Shown: positions 1 to 6,443, counted from the first letter of the stretch. The stretch: 6,767 bases of DNA from Bermanella sp051277445 (GCA_051277445.1 JBNMQC010000132.1:1-6767); one strand, 5' to 3'. Numbers and translations are program-made. Notes: generated by a model not told the origin, from the sequence alone.

Positions 1-487
1 TTTTATAGGCAACGGAGTAAGAAAAATCGGTTTTCCCGGCCAGCAAGTCAAGGCGTATTTGCTCTTGGTAGCTGAGGTTGTCTTGTATGCCTAACATTAA
101 TTTGTATTTTGCCCATTCATCACGTTCGGGTATCCAGACTTGTTTTCTGTCCCAGTCGAAGGTTTGTGCGCGGCGCTTTTTAGATAAAAAACCGGATGTT
201 TTGTAGCGGTAATAGTGTGGCTTTACGGTGTTGCCATCAATACTGTATTGCGATTCTTCATGCAGGTCCGCTACCGATGAGTAGGCTTCAAAGGTGAGTT
301 GCCATAGCCCATTATCAAGCTTGCTCAGTTCACGGCTAGCATCAACGGTAATAGGGAACCATCCTGCTTTCCAGGTGGCTTCATAGCTCGCTTTATAAGG
401 CGTGAATTTGGGTGGCTGGGCTGTCTCATTGCCGAAGCTTGCTTGGCTGGCAAGAAGAATAAAAAAGGTAACGATGATTTTATACAA
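1..487 (-). CDS. DUF3108 domain protein, 5' part (3' end outside window)
   Basis: An open minus-strand frame runs from a TTG at 487-485 to the window edge, giving about 162 residues without a stop. The N-terminus (TTG read as Met, then YKIIVTFFILLASQA) is a signal peptide with likely cleavage near residue 16, so the mature protein should be periplasmic or exported. The mature part begins with a PPKFTPYKASYEATWKAG-type stretch. It continues with beta-rich segments (FEAYSSVADLHEES, then PHYYRYKTSGFLSKKRR) and a conserved FDWDRKQVW stretch, which I recognise as DUF3108. The biochemical role of this family is unknown. Members are usually about 230-250 aa, so roughly a third is missing here. An ATG at 490-488 is in another frame that stops after 74 codons and does not encode the family sequence. 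The TTG has AGGCAGGA just upstream. The gene lies downstream of purMN, as in Pseudomonas relatives. I am confident of the family and less so of the exact start. Confidence 0.82.
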   Translation of the reverse strand, partial: MYKIIVTFFILLASQASFGNETAQPPKFTPYKASYEATWKAGWFPITVDASRELSKLDNGLWQLTFEAYSSVADLHEESQYSIDGNTVKPHYYRYKTSGFLSKKRRAQTFDWDRKQVWIPERDEWAKYKLMLGIQDNLSYQEQIRLDLLAGKTDFSYSVAYK

Positions 488-491
488 AGCA

Positions 492-499
492 TCCTGCCT
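492..499 (-). promoter_or_regulatory. Ribosome binding site supporting the TTG start of the DUF3108 gene
   Basis: On the minus strand AGGCAGGA lies here. It ends 4 nt before the TTG at 487, and its first AGG is 9 nt from it. No ATG or GTG in the correct reading frame lies near this site, so it decides the start. The nearby ATG at 490 is also close to it, but in the wrong frame. Confidence 0.5.
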
Positions 500-523
500 A
501 GGTAGGTCGTTAATATGCTTTTG

Positions 524-529
524 AGTATA
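524..529 (-). promoter_or_regulatory. Candidate -10 box for the DUF3108 gene
   Basis: The minus-strand hexamer TATACT matches five of six bases of the sigma-70 -10 consensus. It would place transcription start near 517, giving a leader of about 30 nt. No good -35 is visible: at 17-bp spacing the hexamer is GGCATG. The gene could equally be read from the purMN transcript, so this promoter is tentative. Confidence 0.3.
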
Positions 530-533
530 AGCG

Positions 534-560
534 CAGTTGCTGTGTGCATGCCAGCAACTG
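534..560. repeat. 9-bp perfect inverted repeat between purN and DUF3108
   Basis: CAGTTGCTG (534-542) and CAGCAACTG (552-560) are exact reverse complements around a 9-nt loop that itself contains GCATGC. No T-run follows on either strand, so it is not an intrinsic terminator. It lies just upstream of the candidate -10 box at 524-529 on the minus strand, so it could be an operator or an RNA hairpin in the purN-DUF3108 spacer. It could also be chance. Confidence 0.5.
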
Positions 561-588
561 GCTAGAAATGTCTGTTCTATTTTGTCCA

Positions 589-614
589 AGCTTACTTTTA
601 TTAAGAAGTAAGCT
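589..614. repeat. 9-bp perfect inverted repeat spanning the purN stop codon
   Basis: AGCTTACTT (589-597) pairs exactly with AAGTAAGCT (606-614). The 8-nt loop contains the purN TAA (603-601). The stem is AT-rich, with three G-C pairs, and no U-run follows in the purN direction, so it does not look like a rho-independent terminator. It may be a 3'-end or processing hairpin between purN and the DUF3108 gene. Confidence 0.5.
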
Positions 615-1263
615 GAACACCAGACTCGGGAAGGGGTTGATTGTCGAAGTAGGCATCGCCTTTGAGCATGGAGATACGACCCTCAACAAACCACTTAACG
701 GCAATCGGGTATATGATGAGTTCTTGCTGTTGAACACGCGTTTTTAAACTGCCTTCGGTATCGTCATCTAACACAGGTACAACCGCTTGAATGACATTGG
801 GGCCGCCATCAAGGTCTTCACTGACAAAGTGCACAGTAACTCCGTGTTCTTTATCGCCTGCTTCAAGGGCGCGCTTGTGTGTATCGAGTCCTTTGTATTT
901 AGGCAGTAACGACGGGTGGATATTCAATAAACGGCCTTTGTAGCGACGAACAAAGTCCGGCGTTAGGATGCGCATGAAACCCGCTAGTACAACAAGATCA
1001 GCGCCGTATTGGTCGATCTCGTGGATTAGTTTGCCATCAAATTCCTCGCGGCTAGAGAATTCGGTATGGTCAACGACAGAGCTTGGAATGCTTAACTGCT
1101 CGGCGCGATCAAGTCCCATGACGCCGGGGCGATTACTGATCACCCCGACGATTTCACCGTCTATTTCTTTTTTCTGGCAGGCTTGCGCAATGGCTTGGAA
1201 GTTTGTGCCAGAGCCAGAAATTAATACCACAATACGCGCAGGTTCTGCTTGTTCGGCTTTCAC
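601..1263 (-). CDS. purN: Phosphoribosylglycinamide formyltransferase (GAR transformylase)
   Basis: This cytosolic enzyme transfers a formyl group from 10-formyltetrahydrofolate to glycinamide ribonucleotide, the third step of de novo purine synthesis. The 220-aa product is collinear with E. coli PurN (212 aa) apart from about 8 extra N-terminal residues. Visible motifs are the phosphate-binding loop GSGTN (17-21), VVLAGFMRIL (91-100) and the catalytic signature NIHPSLLPKYKG with N114 and H116. LDGGP supplies the third catalytic residue, D152, and a YP..VKWF-like helix lies near the end. N114, H116 and D152 correspond to E. coli N106, H108 and D144. The start is a GTG at 1263-1261, 5 nt after the purM stop. 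The Shine-Dalgarno is within the last purM codons, so translation is probably coupled. The TAA at 603-601 sits in the loop of an inverted repeat. Confidence 0.97.
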   Translation of the reverse strand: MKAEQAEPARIVVLISGSGTNFQAIAQACQKKEIDGEIVGVISNRPGVMGLDRAEQLSIPSSVVDHTEFSSREEFDGKLIHEIDQYGADLVVLAGFMRILTPDFVRRYKGRLLNIHPSLLPKYKGLDTHKRALEAGDKEHGVTVHFVSEDLDGGPNVIQAVVPVLDDDTEGSLKTRVQQQELIIYPIAVKWFVEGRISMLKGDAYFDNQPLPESGVQLTS

Positions 1264-1268
1264 TGTGC

Positions 1269-2324
1269 TTATTCCTCGTCTACGCCTTTAACGATGACTT
1301 GCTCGTCACCTTCGCCTGCTTTTTCAATGCGGCCAACTAGGGTAGCGGTTTCGCCTTCTGCATTTAAGATATCCATTGTGGCTTGAGCGTCTTTTTCATC
1401 AACCACTACGATCATGCCTAGGCCGCAGTTGAAGGTAAGGTGCATCTCATGCCAATCGATGTTGCCTTTCTCTTGGAGCCAGTTGAATACAGCTGGGCGA
1501 TCCCATGCCGCGCTATCAAGGATACACTTGGTGCCTTCTGGCAGTACGCGAGGGATGTTTTCATACATGCCGCCGCCAGTGATATGGCAGATTGAGTGCG
1601 CATCGATGGTTTCAAGCATTTTAAGAATCGGTTTTACGTAAATGCGCGTAGGCGCCAGTAGGGCATCGCCAAGGGTTTGGCCGTCTAGGTCTTGATTTAG
1701 GTCAGCACCCGATACTTCGATCACTTTGCGTACTAATGAGTAACCGTTTGAATGCACACCAGAAGAGCGCAAACCAATGATCACGTCGCCTGCTTTTACT
1801 TTGCTGCCGTCGATTAGTTCTGCTTTTTCAGCCACGCCCACACAGAAACCCGCTAGATCGTAGTCTTCGCCTTCGTACATACCAGGCATTTCAGCGGTTT
1901 CACCGCCTACAAGGGCACAACCTGACTGTAGGCAGCCTTCACCGATGCCGGTTACTACACTGGTTGCCACGTCGACGTTTAGTTTGCCAGTGGCGTAGTA
2001 GTCTAAGAAGAATAGAGGCTCAGCACCGCATACGATAAGATCGTTTACACACATGGCAACAAGGTCGATACCAATGGTGTCATGCTTGCCAAGATCCATG
2101 GCTAGGCGTAATTTGGTGCCCACACCGTCGGTGCCTGATACCAGCACAGGCTCTTTGTATTTGGTTGGTAAGCTGCAAAGGCCAGCGAAACCGCCAATAC
2201 CACTCATAACTTCAGGGCGACGAGTTTTTTTCACCACGCCTTTGATGTTGTTTACAAGCGCATTACCTGCGTCAATGTCGACGCCGGCGTCTTTATAGCT
2301 AAGTGACTTGTTTTGCTCGCTCAT
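1269..2324 (-). CDS. purM: Phosphoribosylformylglycinamidine cyclo-ligase (AIR synthetase)
   Basis: This enzyme closes the imidazole ring: it converts formylglycinamidine ribonucleotide plus ATP to aminoimidazole ribonucleotide, step five of purine synthesis. The product of 351 aa is close to E. coli PurM (345 aa). It has the family landmarks in order: SYKDAGVDIDAGN near the N-terminus, VSGTDGVGTKL (about 62-72), the MCVNDLIVCGAEPLFFLDYY core, VGGETAEMPGMY, GLRSSGVHSNGYSLVRK, HITGGGMYENIPRVLP and NCGLGMIVVV. No key motif is missing. The ATG at 2324 has an AAGGG-type Shine-Dalgarno about 9 nt upstream. It is the first gene of the purM-purN pair and is divergent from the DUF2066 operon. A sigma-70-like promoter is visible upstream, but I saw no recognisable PurR operator. 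Confidence 0.98.
   Translation of the reverse strand: MSEQNKSLSYKDAGVDIDAGNALVNNIKGVVKKTRRPEVMSGIGGFAGLCSLPTKYKEPVLVSGTDGVGTKLRLAMDLGKHDTIGIDLVAMCVNDLIVCGAEPLFFLDYYATGKLNVDVATSVVTGIGEGCLQSGCALVGGETAEMPGMYEGEDYDLAGFCVGVAEKAELIDGSKVKAGDVIIGLRSSGVHSNGYSLVRKVIEVSGADLNQDLDGQTLGDALLAPTRIYVKPILKMLETIDAHSICHITGGGMYENIPRVLPEGTKCILDSAAWDRPAVFNWLQEKGNIDWHEMHLTFNCGLGMIVVVDEKDAQATMDILNAEGETATLVGRIEKAGEGDEQVIVKGVDEE
1273..1276 (-). promoter_or_regulatory. Shine-Dalgarno for purN inside the purM 3' end
   Basis: The minus-strand AGGA (within GACGAGGAATAA, the last codons and stop of purM) is 9 nt from the purN GTG. It supports the GTG as the real start over the downstream in-frame GTG at V12 and implies translational coupling of the two purine genes. 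Confidence 0.7.
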
Positions 2325-2376
2325 ATTAGGCAGCCCTTTTGTGCGGGAAAGTATCGATGAGTAAAAAAGGGGGCGG

Positions 2377-2405
2377 ATTTTAACACCTAGTCAGCCTTTT
2401 ATAAA
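2377..2405 (-). promoter_or_regulatory. Candidate sigma-70 promoter for purMN
   Basis: On the minus strand, TTTATA (2405-2400, four of six against TTGACA) is separated by exactly 17 bp from TAAAAT (2382-2377, five of six against TATAAT). Transcription would begin near 2370, in a C-rich stretch, giving a leader of about 46 nt before the purM ATG. This is the best-formed promoter in the window, but it is judged by eye. Confidence 0.5.
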
Positions 2406-2464
2406 ACATACATGTGCTTTAGATGGCACAATTTGCAGTTGGGGGCTGCATTTTTTTTCGAATT

Positions 2465-2473
2465 TGTCAGAAT
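2465..2473 (+). promoter_or_regulatory. Candidate extended -10 promoter for the DUF2066-hda operon
   Basis: TGTCAGAAT reads as an extended -10 (TG, one base, then CAGAAT, four of six). It is followed by GCCGCC, where transcription would start near 2480, about 25 nt before the ATG at 2505. The -35 region at 17 bp (GCTGCA) is poor. If correct, the in-frame ATG at 2412 lies upstream of the transcript. Confidence 0.33.
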
Positions 2474-2504
2474 AGCCGCCAATTATAGGAATAAAGATCA
2501 ATTC

Positions 2505-3593
2505 ATGAAATTTCATCTATGTTTTATTGCCCTTGCTGTGTTTGCCTCGTCAATCTGGGCGACGCCTGTTTCTGGCCTTTATGATGCTCGAGTCCCTGTA
2601 CCTGATCAGCAATTAGACAGCCGCCAGCTCGGTGCCAAGCAAGGTTTGATTGAGGTGCTGCAAAAGGTGAGTGGGTTTAGTGTGCCTGCTGAGAATGAAG
2701 CGGTGCAGCGTGCGCTTAATATTGCGGATCAATACCTATATCAATACAGCTATGAAGCGGTACAGAAAGATGAATGGGACGCGTCTATTCCACCTGGCTC
2801 CAGTTGGTTGAAGATGCAGTTTGAAACGCAATCCATTCAGCGCATTATCAAGCAGGCAAAATTGCCTTTATGGGGTAATAATCGCCCAACCATCTTATTG
2901 TGGTTAATGAAAGACAATGGCCAGCGTACTGTTCTTTCTGACGGAGGTGAGGGATTGGCGGCTCAGGCGGTTAAGAATGCAAGCCAAACCCGAGGTGTAC
3001 CGGTTGTGTTACCGGTTTATGATCTGGAAGATTCGATCCGTTTGCCTCAAGAGAGCCTATGGGGCTTATTCTCTGGCTCTATTTTAGAGGCCAGTAAGCG
3101 TTATGATGCCGAGTCGGTATTGGCAGCGCGGGTTTATAAGAATAATAAAGGAAACTGGGTAGGCCAGTGGCGCTTTTACTTTAAAGACCGCGAATTTAAT
3201 TATGAATTTGAAACAGAAGGTCTCAATCAGCAGGTGTTATCGGGTTTGAGTGCGTCTGCTGAGGTATTGGCCAATACCTTTGCCATTCGCCCTAGTGATG
3301 TGGGCAGCGATGAGCTGGGCATTAAAGTTAGCAATATCAAGAGTCTCAAGCATTACGCATCGTTAGTAAGCTACCTTGAAGACCTGACCATTACTAAGCA
3401 GGTGTTTGTTTCCGCAGTGAAGGGTGATGAGATGGAGCTTAAATTAAACCTTAGCGGCAGCTTGGCGCAATTTAAACAAGTATTGGCACTGGATAAAAAG
3501 CTTATTCAAGCCCCTGTTAACGAGCAAGCTCAAGTAAAAGAGCAGCTCGACCCGCTGGTTACAAACCTAATTCACTTTAATTGGCAGCCATAG
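2505..3593 (+). CDS. DUF2066 domain secreted/periplasmic protein
   Basis: This is a 362-aa protein of the DUF2066 family, whose function is unknown. The N-terminus MKFHLCFIALAVFASSIWA is a clear signal peptide with cleavage before TPVSG, so it acts in the envelope. The mature start (LYDARVPVPDQ, then RQLGAKQGLIEVLQKVSG) is the conserved N-terminal block. It is followed by QYLYQYSYE, the LPLWGNNRPTILLWL block near residue 125 and a DAESVLAARVY-type strand. The frame stays open upstream to an ATG at 2412, but that would place 31 residues before the signal peptide, so 2505 is preferred. The Shine-Dalgarno is weak (AGGA about 13 nt away). It is the first gene of the operon that ends with hda, and the next gene starts 6 nt after its TAG. 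The family call is confident; no function is assigned. Confidence 0.9.
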   Translation: MKFHLCFIALAVFASSIWATPVSGLYDARVPVPDQQLDSRQLGAKQGLIEVLQKVSGFSVPAENEAVQRALNIADQYLYQYSYEAVQKDEWDASIPPGSSWLKMQFETQSIQRIIKQAKLPLWGNNRPTILLWLMKDNGQRTVLSDGGEGLAAQAVKNASQTRGVPVVLPVYDLEDSIRLPQESLWGLFSGSILEASKRYDAESVLAARVYKNNKGNWVGQWRFYFKDREFNYEFETEGLNQQVLSGLSASAEVLANTFAIRPSDVGSDELGIKVSNIKSLKHYASLVSYLEDLTITKQVFVSAVKGDEMELKLNLSGSLAQFKQVLALDKKLIQAPVNEQAQVKEQLDPLVTNLIHFNWQP

Positions 3594-3599
3594 CGCTTA

Positions 3600-4151
3600 A
3601 TGAAACAAACTCTGCTTCGATATTTGCCTAACATTATTACCTCTTTGCGATTGGTGGCGGTGCCTCCAGTCGCTTTGTTACTTTGGTTTGGCGAGTACGA
3701 CAGTGCGTTGATTTTGTTTGCCTTAGCAGGTGTCTCCGATGGCGTGGACGGCTATCTTGCTCGTCGATTTAATTGGAAGAGCCATTGGGGCGCGGTGATG
3801 GACCCACTGGCTGATAAGCTGCTTTTAGTGACCACCGCAGCGGTTTTGGTTTTTAAGGGGCTGCTGCCGTTTTGGTTATTTGTTTTGATCATGGGTCGCG
3901 ATGTGATGTTGGTCGGCGGTGCAGCCTTGTATCGTTGGTGGTTTGGGCCATTTGACGTTCAGCCCAGTTTACTGGGTAAGCTCAGTACCTTTATTCAAGT
4001 TTTGTTGATTTTAAGCTTGTTGGTTCATGTGGCCACCGGCCTGATGAGTGATGAGCAAATTCGGTTTATGATTTTTACGTGCGCAACGGTCACTGTATTA
4101 AGTGGCACGCACTATCTTTTTGTCTGGGTAAGGAAAGCCATCAATGAATAA
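3600..4151 (+). CDS. CDP-alcohol phosphatidyltransferase, PgsA-like
   Basis: This is a 183-aa integral membrane enzyme of the CDP-alcohol phosphatidyltransferase family. It displaces CMP from CDP-diacylglycerol with an alcohol, probably glycerol-3-phosphate as in PgsA. The signature D-x2-DG-x2-AR-x8-G-x3-D-x3-D is complete: D47, D50, G51, A54, R55, G64, D68 and D72. The N-terminus PNIITSLRLVAVPPVALL, the GRD at 99-101 and GKLSTFIQ (126-133) are PgsA-like. Several hydrophobic helices follow. It begins 6 nt after the DUF2066 stop without a strong Shine-Dalgarno, which suggests coupled translation, and overlaps the next gene by 8 nt. The main pgsA in gammaproteobacteria is often beside uvrC, so this may be a second paralogue with a different alcohol substrate. 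For that reason I give no symbol. Confidence 0.93.
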   Translation: MKQTLLRYLPNIITSLRLVAVPPVALLLWFGEYDSALILFALAGVSDGVDGYLARRFNWKSHWGAVMDPLADKLLLVTTAAVLVFKGLLPFWLFVLIMGRDVMLVGGAALYRWWFGPFDVQPSLLGKLSTFIQVLLILSLLVHVATGLMSDEQIRFMIFTCATVTVLSGTHYLFVWVRKAINE

Positions 4152-5214
4152 TGCTGTACAGCTGAGTTTAAAGCCTCTTGCGATTGTGTTTGTGCTGGTT
4201 TTGTTGGGCTGGATTATGTTCAAGCTCGAACCCGTACTCATGCCATTTATTGTGGGCGGATTACTGGCTTACTTAGGTGACCCAGTGGCTGATCGTCTTG
4301 AAGCACGGGGGTTGAGTCGCACCTGGGCGGTTGTTGTGTGCTTTATTGTTTTAACGCTTATTTTGCTTAGTGTGTTGGTTATCTTGATTCCACTGGTATT
4401 GCATCAGCTTAAGGTGGTTTACGGGCAGGTGCCGGCTATTTTTGAATGGTTCAAGTTTGTGGCTCAGCCTTGGTTGATTGAGACCCTGTCTTTAGAAGCG
4501 GATGTGTTTGATGTTGACCACGTGCGTGAGCAACTTATTAGCCAATGGGGCAGTGCGCAGGATATTTTGGCATCGGTTCTGGCAAAGATCACATCCTCAG
4601 CAGGAACCTTTATGGGGTTTATTGTCAATCTCACGCTTGTGCCGGTTGTGGGTTTTTACCTATTAAGGGACTGGGATATTTTAATGGCCAAGCTGCTCAA
4701 AATGATGCCGGTGCGTTTTCAAGGCACAACCCGTTCACTAGGACGCGAGTGTAACGAGGTTGTTGGGGCATTTTTAAGAGGGCAGCTTTGGGTAATGGCG
4801 GCGCTGGCTGTTATTTACGGGATTGGCCTATGGATAGTTGGGCTTAAGCTGGCTTTATTGGTCGCAATTATTGCGGGCTTGGCCAGCATTGTCCCGTATA
4901 TGGGGTTTGCCATTGGTATTATTGCGGCGATGCTGGCCGGTTACTTCCAGTTTGGCTTGGATTGGCCCCTGTTTTTCATTTTAATTGTGTTTGGTGTGGG
5001 TCAGGTCATTGAATCTGTGGTTTTAACCCCCATTTTGGTGGGAGATAAGATTGGACTGCATCCTGTGGCCGTGATTTTTGCCATTATGGCGGGCGGCCAG
5101 CTGTTTGGATTCATGGGTGTGATATTGGCGCTGCCTGTCTCAGCCATAATTGTGGTACTCTTACGCCATATACACGAAATTTATAAAGATACAGAGTTTT
5201 ATTCGGAAAGCTGA
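4144..5214 (+). CDS. AI-2E family transporter (PerM/YdiK-like permease)
   Basis: This is a 356-aa polytopic inner-membrane protein of the AI-2E transporter (PerM/YdiK/TqsA) family, of usual length. The conserved N-terminal segment YLGDPVADRLEARGLSRTWA (43-62) joins the first helices. A long soluble stretch follows at about 88-148. The C-terminal block carries the family features: GQLW (213-216), IVPYMGF (249-255), LTPILVGDKIGLHP (294-307) and the GGQLFGFMGVILALP run (317-331). The family was named for autoinducer-2 export, but substrates vary and include proposed Na+/H+ antiport, so AI-2 should not be assumed. Its ATG lies inside the end of the preceding gene (8-nt overlap) with AAGGA 9 nt upstream. 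Its TGA shares one base with the hda ATG. Confidence 0.94.
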   Translation: MNNAVQLSLKPLAIVFVLVLLGWIMFKLEPVLMPFIVGGLLAYLGDPVADRLEARGLSRTWAVVVCFIVLTLILLSVLVILIPLVLHQLKVVYGQVPAIFEWFKFVAQPWLIETLSLEADVFDVDHVREQLISQWGSAQDILASVLAKITSSAGTFMGFIVNLTLVPVVGFYLLRDWDILMAKLLKMMPVRFQGTTRSLGRECNEVVGAFLRGQLWVMAALAVIYGIGLWIVGLKLALLVAIIAGLASIVPYMGFAIGIIAAMLAGYFQFGLDWPLFFILIVFGVGQVIESVVLTPILVGDKIGLHPVAVIFAIMAGGQLFGFMGVILALPVSAIIVVLLRHIHEIYKDTEFYSES

Positions 5215-5921
5215 TGGCATCAATACAGGTTGTAGAGCAACTGCCCTTACGAGTGCAATTGCGTGATGAAGCTACATTTGAGAACTTTTACGCCAAGCAA
5301 GATCTTGAAGCGGTTGAGCAGATTAAGCTTGCTGCGAAAGGTGAAGGCGAACAAAGCATTTATGTGAGCGGCCAAGCGGGCTCAGGCTGCAGCCATTTAC
5401 TGCAGGCGGCTTGTCACGAGGCTCAGGCCATGGGGCTGAACAGCGTTTATCTACCTTTGGATGAGCTGGTTGGCTATTCACCCGCTGTGTTTGAAAGCCT
5501 TGAAGAGCTTCCGCTTATCGCTTTGGATAACCTTCAAGCCATTGCAGGGGATGAGCAGTGGGAAGAAGCGCTGTTCCATATGTTTAATCGTGTACGCGAT
5601 GCCGGTGGCCGTATGATATTTGCTGCTGACAAGCCCCTTGAAGATCTTAATGTAAAACTGCCCGATCTTCGCTCTCGCTTAAAGTGGGGGTTGGTTTATG
5701 AGTTTGATGATCCAGATGACGAGTTTAAGATTGGCACCTTGCAGTTGCGTGGCCATAATCGCGGTTTAGATATTACGGCAGAAGTGGCCAAATATGTGGT
5801 CCGTCAGGTTAATGGTGACATGGAGCAAATGTTTGATGTATTGCAGCAGTTGGATAACGCCTCTTTAAGCGCTCAACGAAAGCTGACACGGCCTTTTGTT
5901 AAGACCGTGATGGATTGGTAA
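5214..5921 (+). CDS. hda: DnaA regulatory inactivator Hda
   Basis: Hda binds the DNA-loaded sliding clamp (DnaN) and stimulates ATP hydrolysis by DnaA, preventing re-initiation at oriC. The protein is 235 aa (E. coli 233). The N-terminal clamp-binding motif is QLPLRV (9-14), the form I remember from Pseudomonas Hda, where E. coli has QLSLPL. A degenerate Walker A loop (G53 to H61, GQAGSGCSH, without the canonical Lys) is usual for Hda. The Walker B region is LIALDN with D105, and GDEQWEEALFHMFNR (112-126) is strongly conserved. PDLRSRL (150-156) contains R155, the likely AAA+ arginine finger. The C-terminal SLSAQRKLTRPFVK is a family hallmark. The start overlaps the previous stop as TGATG, with GGAA just upstream, so translation is coupled. 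It is the last gene of its operon, convergent with the next gene over 9 bp. Confidence 0.96.
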   Translation: MASIQVVEQLPLRVQLRDEATFENFYAKQDLEAVEQIKLAAKGEGEQSIYVSGQAGSGCSHLLQAACHEAQAMGLNSVYLPLDELVGYSPAVFESLEELPLIALDNLQAIAGDEQWEEALFHMFNRVRDAGGRMIFAADKPLEDLNVKLPDLRSRLKWGLVYEFDDPDDEFKIGTLQLRGHNRGLDITAEVAKYVVRQVNGDMEQMFDVLQQLDNASLSAQRKLTRPFVKTVMDW

Positions 5922-5930
5922 TCCTTCGCT

Positions 5931-6437
5931 TTAGTTAGTGTAATCTTCGATTAAGCCTGCATCTAACAGACGTGCGTAAAGTTCTAGGCATGTGCGCACT
6001 TTTTCTTCTGGTACTTTCAAGTCCAACAATAAGTTGTGTGAAAGGTTTTCCAGCTCCTCTTGTAATTCAGCTTCGCTCATTTGAAACAATTCTGTCATTG
6101 GCACAATGTCAAAAGGCGGCTCGGCCCCATAAGCCCCATACAGGGTGTGCAGCCATTTCTCATACAAGTAAGGCTCACTCACAAACACTGGCTGCTTGTC
6201 GACATCCTCAGAAAGCTCACGAATCACATCTAAAACGGTTTCGCCGACCATTTCGATCTGGTCACGGGTGATACCATGTTTGTCTTCATTTGAAGCGTCC
6301 CATTGATGCCATTCTTCTTCAGGTCGAATCATGACATCTTTGAGTTGGCCGTCGAAAATAGACCAGCATGCTGCGATTGGGTAGGCATCTTCTTCGTAAC
6401 TACTGCTTTCAAGGACTAGAAAACGTGGATATTCCAT
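5931..6437 (-). CDS. DEDDh exonuclease-like (RNase H fold) protein, probably catalytically degenerate
   Basis: This is a 168-aa acidic cytosolic protein without signal peptide or membrane segment. Its plan resembles small DEDDh 3'-5' exonuclease-like proteins of Pseudomonas-type bacteria. It starts with a strand and motif-I position (LVLESSSYEEDAYPIAA). Next come IRPEEEWHQWD (37-47), HGITRDQI (54-61), the motif-II position FVSEPYLYEKWL (85-96) and HNLLLD (134-139), which fits the H-x4-D of motif III. By my alignment from memory, motif I (normally D-x-E) reads V8-L9-E10, and the motif-II Asp is replaced by Y92. E10, H134 and D139 remain. This suggests a non-catalytic or altered member; the alignment is unverified. 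The ATG at 6437 is chosen because AGGA lies 6 nt upstream. A TTG two codons earlier abuts that site and is less likely. It is convergent to hda and divergent from the zinc-ribbon gene. Confidence 0.75.
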   Translation of the reverse strand: MEYPRFLVLESSSYEEDAYPIAACWSIFDGQLKDVMIRPEEEWHQWDASNEDKHGITRDQIEMVGETVLDVIRELSEDVDKQPVFVSEPYLYEKWLHTLYGAYGAEPPFDIVPMTELFQMSEAELQEELENLSHNLLLDLKVPEEKVRTCLELYARLLDAGLIEDYTN

Positions 6438-6443
6438 ATACAA

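Noticed and set aside
544..747. 67-aa plus-strand open frame across the purN 3' end
   Set aside because: It is antisense to a firmly identified purN and has no Shine-Dalgarno or recognisable protein features.
2434..2458. TGCAG/CTGCA hairpin followed by eight T residues, resembling a plus-strand terminator or attenuator
   Set aside because: The stem has only 5 bp with a 7-nt loop, and no plus-strand gene or promoter is seen upstream to need it. The T-run lies in the promoter region of the DUF2066 operon.
2412..2504. In-frame N-terminal extension of the DUF2066 protein from the ATG at 2412
   Set aside because: It would bury the signal peptide 31 residues inside the protein and lies upstream of the candidate transcription start. 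The ATG at 2505 begins a classical signal sequence.
2325..2504. PurR-type operator or purine riboswitch in front of purM
   Set aside because: I could not find an ACGCAAACGTTTTCGT-like palindrome, and the candidate leader of about 46 nt is too short for a purine riboswitch aptamer with expression platform.
4144..5214. Quorum-sensing AI-2 exporter
   Set aside because: Only family membership is visible. Many members of this family do not transport AI-2, and no luxS or lsr gene is in the window.
5238..5255. Hda clamp-binding motif QLPLRV differing from E. coli QLSLPL
   Set aside because: The QLPLxV form is, to my recollection, normal in Pseudomonas-type Hda, so it marks lineage rather than loss of function.
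5370..5396. Walker A loop of Hda without the usual lysine (GQAGSGCSH)
   Set aside because: Hda proteins, including E. coli Hda (GREGAGRSH), normally have this degenerate loop, so it is not a defect specific to this gene.
5972..6271. 99-aa plus-strand open frame opposite the exonuclease-like gene
   Set aside because: The minus-strand protein has recognisable motifs, a Shine-Dalgarno and plausible composition. The plus-strand product has none and is an antisense shadow.
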